NCBI GenBank assembly: GCA_900552295.1 | Contig: URZB01000116.1 | Location: forward strand, 1 to 5,583 | Direction: 5' to 3' | Source: an uncultured Collinsella sp. | GTDB taxonomy: Bacteria > Actinomycetota > Coriobacteriia > Coriobacteriales > Coriobacteriaceae | Length of the DNA stretch: 5,583 nucleotides | Part shown: in pieces, positions 1 through 5,384 of the stretch | Position numbering within the stretch: the stretch's first letter is position 1 | Layout: each line of letters begins with the position of its first letter | Position numbers and translations under genes: made by a program | The notes under the pieces: model-generated | What the model saw: the letters and a program-made list of their open reading frames with translations, nothing else | Told to the model about the DNA's origin: nothing | Database searches by the model: none

Positions 1-54
1 GGCATACGAGATGTAGCTCCGTCTCGTGGGCTCGGAGACGTGTCTAAGAGACAG
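1..54 (+). other. Illumina Nextera adapter left in the assembly (not genomic)
   Basis: Bases 1-12 (GGCATACGAGAT) match the 3' end of the Illumina P7 oligo. Bases 13-20 (GTAGCTCC) sit exactly where the 8-base i7 index belongs; from memory this is the reverse complement of a Nextera XT index. Bases 21-54 match the Nextera read-2 transposase sequence, including the 19-base Tn5 mosaic end at 36-54, with two differences: C instead of T at 39 and C instead of A at 44. Order and lengths (12 + 8 + 34) are exactly those of the library construct, so this is sequencing-library carry-over and not a transposon end. Genomic sequence starts at about base 55. Confidence 0.97.
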
Positions 55-517
55 GCGTGTCACCAACCAAAACACTCGAAGCAGCACCGGCGGTCACATA
101 GAATGCCTGCACGATGCCCGAGCGCGGCTTGAACTCAACGTCCGAGCAATAGCCCACGACGTCGCCCGATTCCGTGCGCACGTCCATACCGACCCAGATG
201 ATGCAATCGTCCAGGTTGATGTCGAGGCGCTTGGCCGCAGCGGTATCGTAGGTGCCCTTGACGTCGTCAACCGCGATGGCGCCCTCGTAGACACCAATGG
301 CGTCGAGCGCTACGAATCGGTCGGGACGCTCGATCATACCCGCGATATCGGACTGGCGGACCATAAAGCCGACCACGCGCGTACCGCCCGGGGTAAAGAC
401 CGGAAAGTGAATCTTTCCGAGCTTTTTAGGGCTGCGCGGTGTGCCGTCCTTTTTGGTACGCTTGTCCTCAGTAGGCTTGCGATAGATCTTGGCGCCGACA
501 AAATCCCCGGCGCGCAT
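55..517 (-). CDS. PRC-barrel domain protein, C-terminus cut off by the contig end
   Basis: About 154 native residues are visible from the ATG at 515-517. The sequence looks like two PRC-barrel-type beta units. The first (residues 1-95) opens with MRAGDFVGAKIY and contains GKIHFPVFTPGGTRVVGFMV (35-54). The second (about 103-150) contains CIIWVGMDV, SGDVVGYCSDVEF and GIVQAFYV. PRC barrels are small beta folds found in photosynthetic reaction-centre H subunits, RimM and many stress-related proteins; the ligand here is unknown. The start codon overlaps the TAA of the upstream YtxH gene by one base (TAATG), with a weak GAGG just before it, so translation is probably coupled. Read literally, the frame stops at 44-46, but that stop and the last three residues (PVS) come wholly or partly from adapter. 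The true C-terminus is missing. Confidence 0.85.
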
Positions 518-906
518 TATGCCTCGGTCGAGGGCTCCGCAGCCTCGGTATCAGCCTCGACGGCGTTCTCGACCACGACGTCGGCGGCAGGCGTCACGTT
601 GCCGCCCGAAATGGCGTCGTTGAGCTGCTCGCGCAGCTGGTCCATGCGCTCGCGGGCCAGGTCGACCTTGGCGCGCAGGTCGTCGGTCTTGGCGTCGACC
701 ATCGGGCCAAAGTCATTCACCGCAGCACGGGCCTCCTCGGCGCTGTGCTCGTAGGTGTCGCGCATATTGTCCCAGGCGTCGTTGGCGATATCGGCAGCCA
801 TGGCGCGGGTCTCGGCGCCCGAGCGCGGGGCCAGAGCAACGCCGACAATAGCGCCGGCAGCGGCACCAAAAAGTGCGCCGGAGACAAAGCTGAAAGTCTT
901 ACCCAT
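517..906 (-). CDS. YtxH domain membrane-anchored protein
   Basis: A 129-residue protein. It begins MGKTFSFVSG and has one glycine/alanine-rich membrane segment at residues 5-26, followed by LAPRSGAETR (25-34), the characteristic end of the YtxH family (general-stress-type small membrane proteins). Residues 35-100 are charged, probably helical or coiled-coil, with heptad-like Ala/Leu spacing. Residues 101-129 form an acidic Ala/Glu tail. The frame is open further upstream to 978, but the ATG at 904-906 is preferred: GGAGAGGA (913-920) lies six bases before it, whereas the ATG at 910-912 directly abuts that site, and the extra 24 residues would be an Arg-rich stretch unlike the family. It is followed by, and overlaps by one base, the PRC-barrel gene. 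A YtxH and PRC-barrel pair suggests an envelope-linked role; the molecular function is unknown. Confidence 0.85.
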   Translation of the reverse strand: MGKTFSFVSGALFGAAAGAIVGVALAPRSGAETRAMAADIANDAWDNMRDTYEHSAEEARAAVNDFGPMVDAKTDDLRAKVDLARERMDQLREQLNDAISGGNVTPAADVVVENAVEADTEAAEPSTEA

Positions 907-912
907 GATCAT

Positions 913-920
913 TCCTCTCC
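913..920 (-). promoter_or_regulatory. Ribosome binding site of the YtxH gene
   Basis: On the minus strand this reads GGAGAGGA, six bases before the ATG at 904-906. It decides between two nearby in-frame ATG codons in favour of the downstream one, because the other (910-912) begins directly after it. Confidence 0.75.
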
Positions 921-923
921 TGC

Positions 924-939
924 GGGCACGTCGGTGCCC
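924..939 (-). promoter_or_regulatory. Small hairpin in the YtxH leader
   Basis: GGGCAC (924-929) and GTGCCC (934-939) pair perfectly around a four-base loop. The stem ends three bases before the GGAGAGGA ribosome binding site. It could affect mRNA stability or translation start. The pairing is seen directly; any function is inference. Confidence 0.35.
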
Positions 940-957
940 ACCGTTTGAATGCTGTCC

Positions 958-963
958 ATTATA
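958..963 (-). promoter_or_regulatory. Consensus -10 box for the YtxH/PRC-barrel pair
   Basis: The minus strand reads a perfect TATAAT here, about 52 bases before the YtxH start codon. Transcription would begin near 951, giving a leader of about 45 bases. At 17 bases upstream (981-986) the sequence is AGCGGC, so no good -35 hexamer is visible; activity may depend on an activator or on an alternative sigma factor. The leader contains a perfect 6-bp hairpin at 924-939 just before the ribosome binding site. Confidence 0.5.
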
Positions 964-1042
964 CCCGCAGCGCATCACTTGCCGCTCCGCTCATCTGCGT
1001 ACGGCAAAGGCGCAGGTACGTGATGGTGATAAACGCGTAGGC

Positions 1043-1876
1043 CTACTCCTGGGGCATAGCCGGCATGGCCACCGTGGCACCCGGGTCCTCGCCGGCGCCG
1101 TCCACGAGCGGCAGGCCGCCCTCATGCGCAGGTCCTGCCGGAACCGTCGCAGCACCGCCAAAGACGGCAGCGGAGGCCTCGTGGTTCTCGGCAACCGCGC
1201 CCTCGGTATCAATCGCCACCTGGGGCTCGTCGTCAAAGTTGGGGACGCCCTGGGGCTCGGCGGGAACGGGCTCGGCGGTCGCATCGGCAACGAGCTCGGC
1301 GTCGACCGGCACATCGCCCTCGTCAGCGCCCTCGTCCTCGGCAGCATCTTCGCCGTTCGCAGCGGCGACGGCCTCGTGAGGATCCTTGCCCTCGGCCTCG
1401 GCGCGCATGCCCAACACCAGGTTGCGCAGACCCGCGACCGTGCCTTCCACGTCGGGGGCAGGCTGGTCGGCGTGCAGGTACGCCCAGTCCATCATAAAGG
1501 TGGCCGACGACAGCGCACCAATGGCCAGTGCGTCATCGGGGCACGAAAGCTCAACCTCAAAGACGCGCTCGTCGTGCTCGCTTACGCGCGTGCGGCCGCA
1601 CGAGATGCTACCGGCAAGACCGGTCTCGTTCATGAGCTCAACCGTCACGTGCTCCAGCAGGTGGCAGAGCTCGGTCTGGCCCATGCAGTCCTGGAACTCG
1701 CGACCGGAATCACCCAGGCACAGGTGCTTGGCAATCGCCGGCACCAGGTAATACACGCGCGCCGTGGCCTCGATATCCTCCGAGGTCATGAGCGGCATGC
1801 CGGGGTTCACCAGCACATGCGCGCAGATCTTGTCCTCGCTGACGGTGACCTTAAGGATGTTGAACAGGCCTGCCAT
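1043..1876 (-). CDS. Stand-alone cyanophycin synthetase N-domain-like protein with acidic tail
   Basis: A 277-residue protein from the ATG at 1874-1876, with AGGGGAG a few bases upstream. Residues 1-160 form a compact domain. LLEHVTVELMNETGLAG (73-89) followed by GRTRV (94-98) and an FEVEL strand (106-110) strongly recalls the N-terminal domain of cyanophycin synthetase (CphA), where an EHVAIEL-type helix is followed by GRTR. The ATP-grasp and Mur-ligase domains that make CphA an enzyme are absent, so it should not polymerise Asp/Arg itself. Residues 165-277 are Ala/Glu/Asp/Pro-rich, contain no Lys or Arg, and are probably disordered. No signal peptide or membrane segment is seen, so it is probably cytoplasmic. 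It starts 24 bases after the CNNM/CorC transporter gene, implying a shared mRNA. The role is unknown; polymer or peptide binding is a guess from the domain. Confidence 0.75.
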   Translation of the reverse strand: MAGLFNILKVTVSEDKICAHVLVNPGMPLMTSEDIEATARVYYLVPAIAKHLCLGDSGREFQDCMGQTELCHLLEHVTVELMNETGLAGSISCGRTRVSEHDERVFEVELSCPDDALAIGALSSATFMMDWAYLHADQPAPDVEGTVAGLRNLVLGMRAEAEGKDPHEAVAAANGEDAAEDEGADEGDVPVDAELVADATAEPVPAEPQGVPNFDDEPQVAIDTEGAVAENHEASAAVFGGAATVPAGPAHEGGLPLVDGAGEDPGATVAMPAMPQE

Positions 1877-1900
1877 AACTCTCCCCTACTCTTCCTTGCC

Positions 1901-3274
1901 CTACTCGTCGCCATCGTGCGGATCCACAGAGCCCGCACCCGACGCCGCCGGCTTCTCTGCCGAAGACTCGGAATCCTTCTTATCGGTTTCGGCCGGAGCG
2001 ATCACGCGAATGAGCGAGATGCGCTGGCCACGCATCGACTGAACTTTAAACTTGTACCCCGCGACCTCAAACACCTCTCCGATGTCGGGCACCGAGTCGC
2101 AAAGCTCCAAAATCCAGCCGGCGATGGTCTCATAATCATCGCTTTCCTCGAGCGGCCAACCAATCTCAATCGCGTCATCGCACGAAAAACGCCCATCAAC
2201 GAGCCACTCGCGGCGCGAAAGGCGCGTGAGATACTTGTTGTCGGGGTCGAACTCGTCCTCGATCTCGCCGACGATCTCCTCGACGATATCCTCGATGGTG
2301 ATAATGCCGGCCGTGCCGCCGTACTCGTCCACGACCACCACGATCTGGTCGTGCGAGGTCTGCATCTCGGACAGTAGCGGCAGGATGTCCTTGGTGTCGG
2401 GCACAAAGGTGGCGTCGCGCAAAAAGCCGGCGATGGGCTGGTCACCCTTGCCGTCGAGCGCGGGTTGGATCAGGTCCTTGATGTGCGCAATGCCGGCGAC
2501 GTTGTCGGGATCCTCGTGATAGACGGGGATGCGGCTGAAGCCGGTCTGGCGCATGGTGGACAGCACGTCGGCGACCGTCTCGTCGTCCTCGCACATGGTG
2601 GTGTCCACGCGCGGCACCATGACCTCGCGGGCAACGGTGTCGCCTAGGTCGAAGATCTCGTGGATCATGCGCTTTTCCTCGTCGAGCAGGTCGTCCTGCT
2701 CCGAGACCATGTACTTGATCTCTTCTTCCGAGACGTTTTGGCGGTCGTCGGCGCTCTTGATGCGCAGGATGCGGGCCAGGCCATCGGAGCAGGCGCCGGT
2801 CAGCCACACGAGCGGACGGGCGATCTTTTGGAAAAACGACAACGGTCCCACGACCTGCTTGGACACGCCCTCGGCATTGGCCAGGCCGATGCGCTTGGGG
2901 ACGAGCTCGCCGATCACGATGGACACGAAGGCGACCGCGACGGTGATGATGACCGGCGCCAGGCCGCGCGCGATGGCGGAGAGCGGCGCGATGCCAAAGC
3001 TCATGAGCCACGTGGCGAGCGGGTCGGACAGACTCGTCGAGGCGACGGCGGACGAGGCGAAGCCCACGAGCGTAATGGCAACCTGGATGGTGGCGAGCAG
3101 CTGGTCGGAGTCGGCAGCCAGCTTAATGGCACGCTCGGCGCGCTTGTCGCCTTCCTCGGCCTCGTGCTCCAACACGGCGCGCTTGGCCGTGGTGAGCGCC
3201 ATCTCGGACATAGAGAAGTAGCCGTTGATGAGGGTCAAAACGAGGGTGGTGATAAGGGAGATGGTTATGTCCAT
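1901..3274 (-). CDS. CNNM/CBS/CorC family membrane transporter (HlyC/CorC 'hemolysin' family)
   Basis: A 457-residue protein with the full family architecture. The CNNM/DUF21 membrane domain (about 1-180) has SEMALTTAKRAVLE at 23-36 and GELVPKRIGL at 122-131. A CBS pair follows (about 210-335), with VMVPR at 218-222, GFSRIPVY at 245-252 and VVVDEYGGTAGIITIEDIVE at 313-332. A CorC_HlyC/transporter-associated domain (about 345-426) and a short hydrophilic tail complete it. Family members are linked to Mg2+ or Co2+ efflux or resistance, with the CBS domains sensing nucleotides; the hemolysin name is historical. The ATG at 3272-3274 is the only plausible start: it gives a proper first membrane helix, and no alternative in-frame start lies just upstream. 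The GGAGG at 3290-3294 is 15 bases away, which is long. The 110 bases before it show no strong promoter, so read-through from the hemolysin III gene is possible. Confidence 0.93.
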   Translation of the reverse strand: MDITISLITTLVLTLINGYFSMSEMALTTAKRAVLEHEAEEGDKRAERAIKLAADSDQLLATIQVAITLVGFASSAVASTSLSDPLATWLMSFGIAPLSAIARGLAPVIITVAVAFVSIVIGELVPKRIGLANAEGVSKQVVGPLSFFQKIARPLVWLTGACSDGLARILRIKSADDRQNVSEEEIKYMVSEQDDLLDEEKRMIHEIFDLGDTVAREVMVPRVDTTMCEDDETVADVLSTMRQTGFSRIPVYHEDPDNVAGIAHIKDLIQPALDGKGDQPIAGFLRDATFVPDTKDILPLLSEMQTSHDQIVVVVDEYGGTAGIITIEDIVEEIVGEIEDEFDPDNKYLTRLSRREWLVDGRFSCDDAIEIGWPLEESDDYETIAGWILELCDSVPDIGEVFEVAGYKFKVQSMRGQRISLIRVIAPAETDKKDSESSAEKPAASGAGSVDPHDGDE

Positions 3275-3384
3275 CGGGAATTTCTCGAACCTCCAAGATT
3301 CGGGACGTCAGGTTAAAACGTTGATGGCGGATACGGCAATTGCACCGGCGCCCAAACGAGAACGCGGGCGCGCAGGCATGGTCG

Positions 3385-4068
3385 CTAGATTACGAAGAGG
3401 ATCACCGCCATGAACTGGAAGATGCTGCCGGCGAGCACCCACAAGTGAAACACACTGTGCAGGTAGCGCACGTTTTTGGCGATATAGAACGGCACGCCCG
3501 CGGTGTAGCACACGCCGCCGACGGCGAGCAGGGCAAGTGCCACGGGGTTGAGCAGCGCCACCAGTTCGGGCAGCTTAAAGACAACGAGCCAGCCCATCAG
3601 CAGGTAGACCAGGCCGCTTACCCAATGCGGCTGGCGCTCGCGTAGGAAGCACTCGAGGGCGATGCCGATGATGGCGATGGCCCATACGGCAAAGAACAGC
3701 ACAGCGCCGCCGTCGTTTGCGAGCGTGATGAGGCAAAACGGCGTATAGCTGCCGGCTATGAGCAGGTAGATGCAGCTGTGGTCGATGATGCGAAACACGC
3801 GCTTGGCGCGCGCGGGCTGAATCGCGTGGTAGAGCGTGGAGGCTAGGTATTCGAGGATAATGCTGACGCCATAGACAATCGCCGCGGCCATATGGGCCGG
3901 GCCTCCGCCGCGCAGGGCGGCGAATACGATCAGGAGCACCAGGCCCGCGATACCCAGCAGGCAGCCGACACCATGGGTGACGGAGTTCATGATCTCCTCG
4001 CCCACTGTGTAGTGTGGAACGGCCGCGGTCTTGGGTCGCGGCTTAGAACTGTCGCTCGAATCGGACAT
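3385..4068 (-). CDS. Hemolysin III family (PAQR-type) seven-helix membrane protein
   Basis: A 227-residue protein, the usual length for the family (TIGR01065; YqfA/Trh-like). A short polar N-terminus (MSDSSDSSKPRP) is followed by the family opening YTVGEEIMNSVTHGVG and about seven hydrophobic helices. The metal-site residues of the superfamily are present: S77 and H81 in STLYH, D96 in IDHSCIYLLIAGSYTP, and H204 and H208 in HSVFH. These define the zinc-type, hydrolase-like membrane fold shared with adiponectin receptors; the bacterial substrate is not established and true haemolysis is not implied. The frame extends to a TTG at 4084-4086, but that TTG overlaps the GGAGG ribosome binding site (4080-4084) and has no site of its own, so the ATG at 4066-4068 is chosen. 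It has its own promoter and is divergent from the hydrolase gene. Confidence 0.92.
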   Translation of the reverse strand: MSDSSDSSKPRPKTAAVPHYTVGEEIMNSVTHGVGCLLGIAGLVLLIVFAALRGGGPAHMAAAIVYGVSIILEYLASTLYHAIQPARAKRVFRIIDHSCIYLLIAGSYTPFCLITLANDGGAVLFFAVWAIAIIGIALECFLRERQPHWVSGLVYLLMGWLVVFKLPELVALLNPVALALLAVGGVCYTAGVPFYIAKNVRYLHSVFHLWVLAGSIFQFMAVILFVI

Positions 4069-4079
4069 GCCGGTTACAT

Positions 4080-4084
4080 CCTCC
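4080..4084 (-). promoter_or_regulatory. Ribosome binding site of the hemolysin III gene
   Basis: GGAGG on the minus strand, 11 bases before the ATG at 4066-4068. It argues against the upstream in-frame TTG (4084-4086), which this site overlaps. Confidence 0.55.
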
Positions 4085-4103
4085 AACGTAAAGAGTTCTC
4101 AAC

Positions 4104-4133
4104 ACTATATCAAAGCGTCTGGGTACGTGTGAA
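4104..4133 (-). promoter_or_regulatory. Promoter of the hemolysin III gene
   Basis: On the minus strand there is TTCACA (4128-4133, five of six matches to the -35 consensus), an 18-base spacer, and TATAGT (4104-4109, five of six matches to -10). A TG one base before the -10 makes an extended -10 (TGATATAGT). Transcription would start near 4097, leaving a leader of about 29 bases that contains the GGAGG at 4080-4084. Confidence 0.6.
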
Positions 4134-4175
4134 ATTTGCACCATACGTGACCCCTTGTTTACCCATTCTTTGCCT

Positions 4176-4189
4176 GTTGACGCATCAAC
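4176..4189. promoter_or_regulatory. Putative operator, copy 1 (over the -35 box)
   Basis: GTTGACGCATCAAC has perfect 5-base arms (GTTGA/TCAAC) around a 4-base centre and covers the -35 hexamer of the hydrolase promoter. Eleven of its 14 bases are the same as in the second copy at 4221-4234, and all three differences are C/T changes. A repressor bound here would block RNA polymerase. The regulator is not in this window. Confidence 0.45.
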
Positions 4190-4205
4190 GGCGAACGTCC
4201 ATAAT
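4177..4205 (+). promoter_or_regulatory. Promoter of the alpha/beta hydrolase gene
   Basis: TTGACG (4177-4182), a 17-base spacer and CATAAT (4200-4205) give five of six matches in both boxes at ideal spacing, a typical housekeeping-sigma promoter. The start site would be near 4212, giving a leader of about 43 bases. A 14-base near-palindrome covers the -35 box and a second copy lies just after the start site. Confidence 0.7.
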
Positions 4206-4220
4206 GCGCTTGCATTAAAT

Positions 4221-4234
4221 GTTGATGTATTAAC
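4221..4234. promoter_or_regulatory. Putative operator, copy 2 (after the start site)
   Basis: GTTGATGTATTAAC matches the form GTTGAYGYATYAAC shared with copy 1. It extends outward to ATGTT/AACAT arms (4219-4236). Its centre is 45 bases from that of copy 1, and it lies just downstream of the predicted transcription start, a common place for TetR- or MarR-type operators. Confidence 0.45.
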
Positions 4235-4254
4235 ATATTATAGGAAAGCTTCTT

Positions 4255-5220
4255 ATGTCTCAAAACGCACGTTCCCATCGAAAGCTCAAGATAGCCGGCG
4301 TCGTTGCGCTGGTGGTTGTCGTTGCGCTGCTCGGATTTGCCGGCAACTTTCTGTTTGACTTCGCGCTGAATCCCCGCGCGCCATACACCATGAAGATGAT
4401 GCAGGATAGCAAGAACGACAAAGAAGGTGAGCAGCCGGATGCCGAGGAAACCGAGGCGCGGGCGTGGTTTAAAGAGAATCGCGAGAGCAGCAGCCTCACC
4501 GCAGATGACGGGACCGAGCTTGCCGCCTGGCATTTTGCTGCGTCGGAGAGCACGCACGACTACGCCGTCTGCCTGCATGGATATACCAACGAGCCCATCG
4601 GTATGGCCCGATACGTCAAGCGATTCTACGACCGCGGCATGAACGTAATCGCACCCGCCGCCCGCGCCCACGAGCGCTCCGGCGGCGATTATATCGGCAT
4701 GGGCTGGCCCGAGCGTCTCGACATCGTCGCATGGATCGAGCGAATCGTTCAGGCTGACCCCGAGGCGCGCATCCTGGTCTTTGGCGAGTCGATGGGTGCG
4801 GCAACCGCCATGAACGTCGCGGGGGAGTCTCTGCCCGCAAACGTAAAATGCATTATCGAGGACTGCGGTTATACGAGTGTTTGGGACGAGTTTTCTCTGC
4901 AACTCAAGGACGTGTTCGGCCTGCCCAGCTTTCCCTTGCTCGATGTAGCAAACTTGGTGTGCAACGTGCGCGCGGGCTACGACTTTCATAAGGCGAGCAG
5001 TGTGGAGCAACTCAAACACGCGACAGTTCCCATGCTGTTTATCCACGGCGACCAGGACACCTTTGTGCCGTACAGCATGCTCGACCAAAACTACGACGCG
5101 TGCGCCAGCAAGGTCAAGCAAAAGCTCACTATCCATGGCGCCACCCACGCCAAGAGCGCGCAGGTCGACCCCGAACTCTACTGGAACACGGTCGACAACT
5201 TCCTCGACGAGTATTTTTAG
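4255..5220 (+). CDS. Membrane-anchored alpha/beta hydrolase
   Basis: A 321-residue protein. Residues 1-12 are basic and 13-33 hydrophobic, giving a single N-terminal anchor with the catalytic domain probably outside the cell. The fold is a serine hydrolase of the YqkD-like family: HGYTN at 108-112 (oxyanion loop), YIGMGWPERLDIVAWI at 146-161 (family signature), GESMG at 177-181 with nucleophile S179, HGDQDTFVP at 264-272 with probable acid D268, and GATHAKS at 295-301 with H298. The triad is complete, so it should be active; the substrate (ester, lipid or peptide) cannot be told from sequence. Relatives usually have an RGHGxSxG-type loop, which here reads ARAHERSGG (136-144). The ATG is preceded by AGGA at 4242-4245. 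The gene is monocistronic, with its own promoter and a strong terminator at 5299-5337. Confidence 0.92.
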   Translation: MSQNARSHRKLKIAGVVALVVVVALLGFAGNFLFDFALNPRAPYTMKMMQDSKNDKEGEQPDAEETEARAWFKENRESSSLTADDGTELAAWHFAASESTHDYAVCLHGYTNEPIGMARYVKRFYDRGMNVIAPAARAHERSGGDYIGMGWPERLDIVAWIERIVQADPEARILVFGESMGAATAMNVAGESLPANVKCIIEDCGYTSVWDEFSLQLKDVFGLPSFPLLDVANLVCNVRAGYDFHKASSVEQLKHATVPMLFIHGDQDTFVPYSMLDQNYDACASKVKQKLTIHGATHAKSAQVDPELYWNTVDNFLDEYF

Positions 5221-5298
5221 GCAAAAAGCAACGTCTGGGGTTTTGTTGCCAAAAAACGGTTTGTGGTCGGCGGGATTCGATTTTTCGCCGCACTTCCA

Positions 5299-5337
5299 AA
5301 AAGCCGCCCGTGAGCGCTGTGCTCACGGGCGGCTTTT
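5299..5337. terminator. Bidirectional Rho-independent terminator
   Basis: GCCGCCCGTGAGC (5303-5315) and GCTCACGGGCGGC (5321-5333) form a perfect 13-bp stem with the five-base loop GCTGT. An A-run before it and TTTT after it extend pairing to 17 bp and give a T-tract on both strands. It lies between two convergent genes, 78 bases after the hydrolase stop and 47 bases past the stop of the minus-strand gene, so it can end both transcripts. Confidence 0.93.
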
Positions 5338-5384
5338 GCTCAACTAACGCTACAAAGGCGCTTATTTTGTCCAATAGCTAGGCG

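Noticed and set aside
36..54. A Tn5/IS50-like mosaic end suggesting a transposon.
   Set aside because: It is directly preceded by the P7 end and an index in library order, so it comes from tagmentation, not from a mobile element in the genome.
755..2377. A 540-codon open frame on the plus strand across the YtxH, CphA-N-like and transporter genes.
   Set aside because: It is antisense to three genes with clear family signatures. Its product is Arg/His/Leu-rich with no recognisable domain, as expected of the complement of GC-rich coding sequence.
2660..3316. A 218-codon plus-strand frame rich in Gly, Asp, Arg and His.
   Set aside because: It lies opposite the membrane domain of the CNNM/CorC transporter; its composition is that of a shadow frame and it has no ribosome binding site.
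3348..3371. GCGCCC/GGGCGC hairpin between the hemolysin III and transporter genes as a terminator.
   Set aside because: It has only 6 bp, a 12-base loop and no T-tract next to the stem, so termination cannot be supported.
1901..4068. Two adjacent 'hemolysin' genes as a toxin or virulence locus.
   Set aside because: Both names are historical. One is a CNNM/CBS/CorC ion-transport-type protein and the other a PAQR-like membrane protein; neither has toxin features and they are unrelated to each other.
4159..5148. A 329-codon minus-strand frame opposite the hydrolase.
   Set aside because: The plus-strand hydrolase has a complete catalytic triad, promoter and ribosome binding site; this frame runs through that promoter and shows no family motif.
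5222..5290. Weak inverted repeats after the hydrolase stop (GCAAC/GTTGC and CGGCG/CGCCG).
   Set aside because: Five-base arms with loops of 12 or more bases are expected by chance; the strong hairpin at 5299-5337 explains termination.
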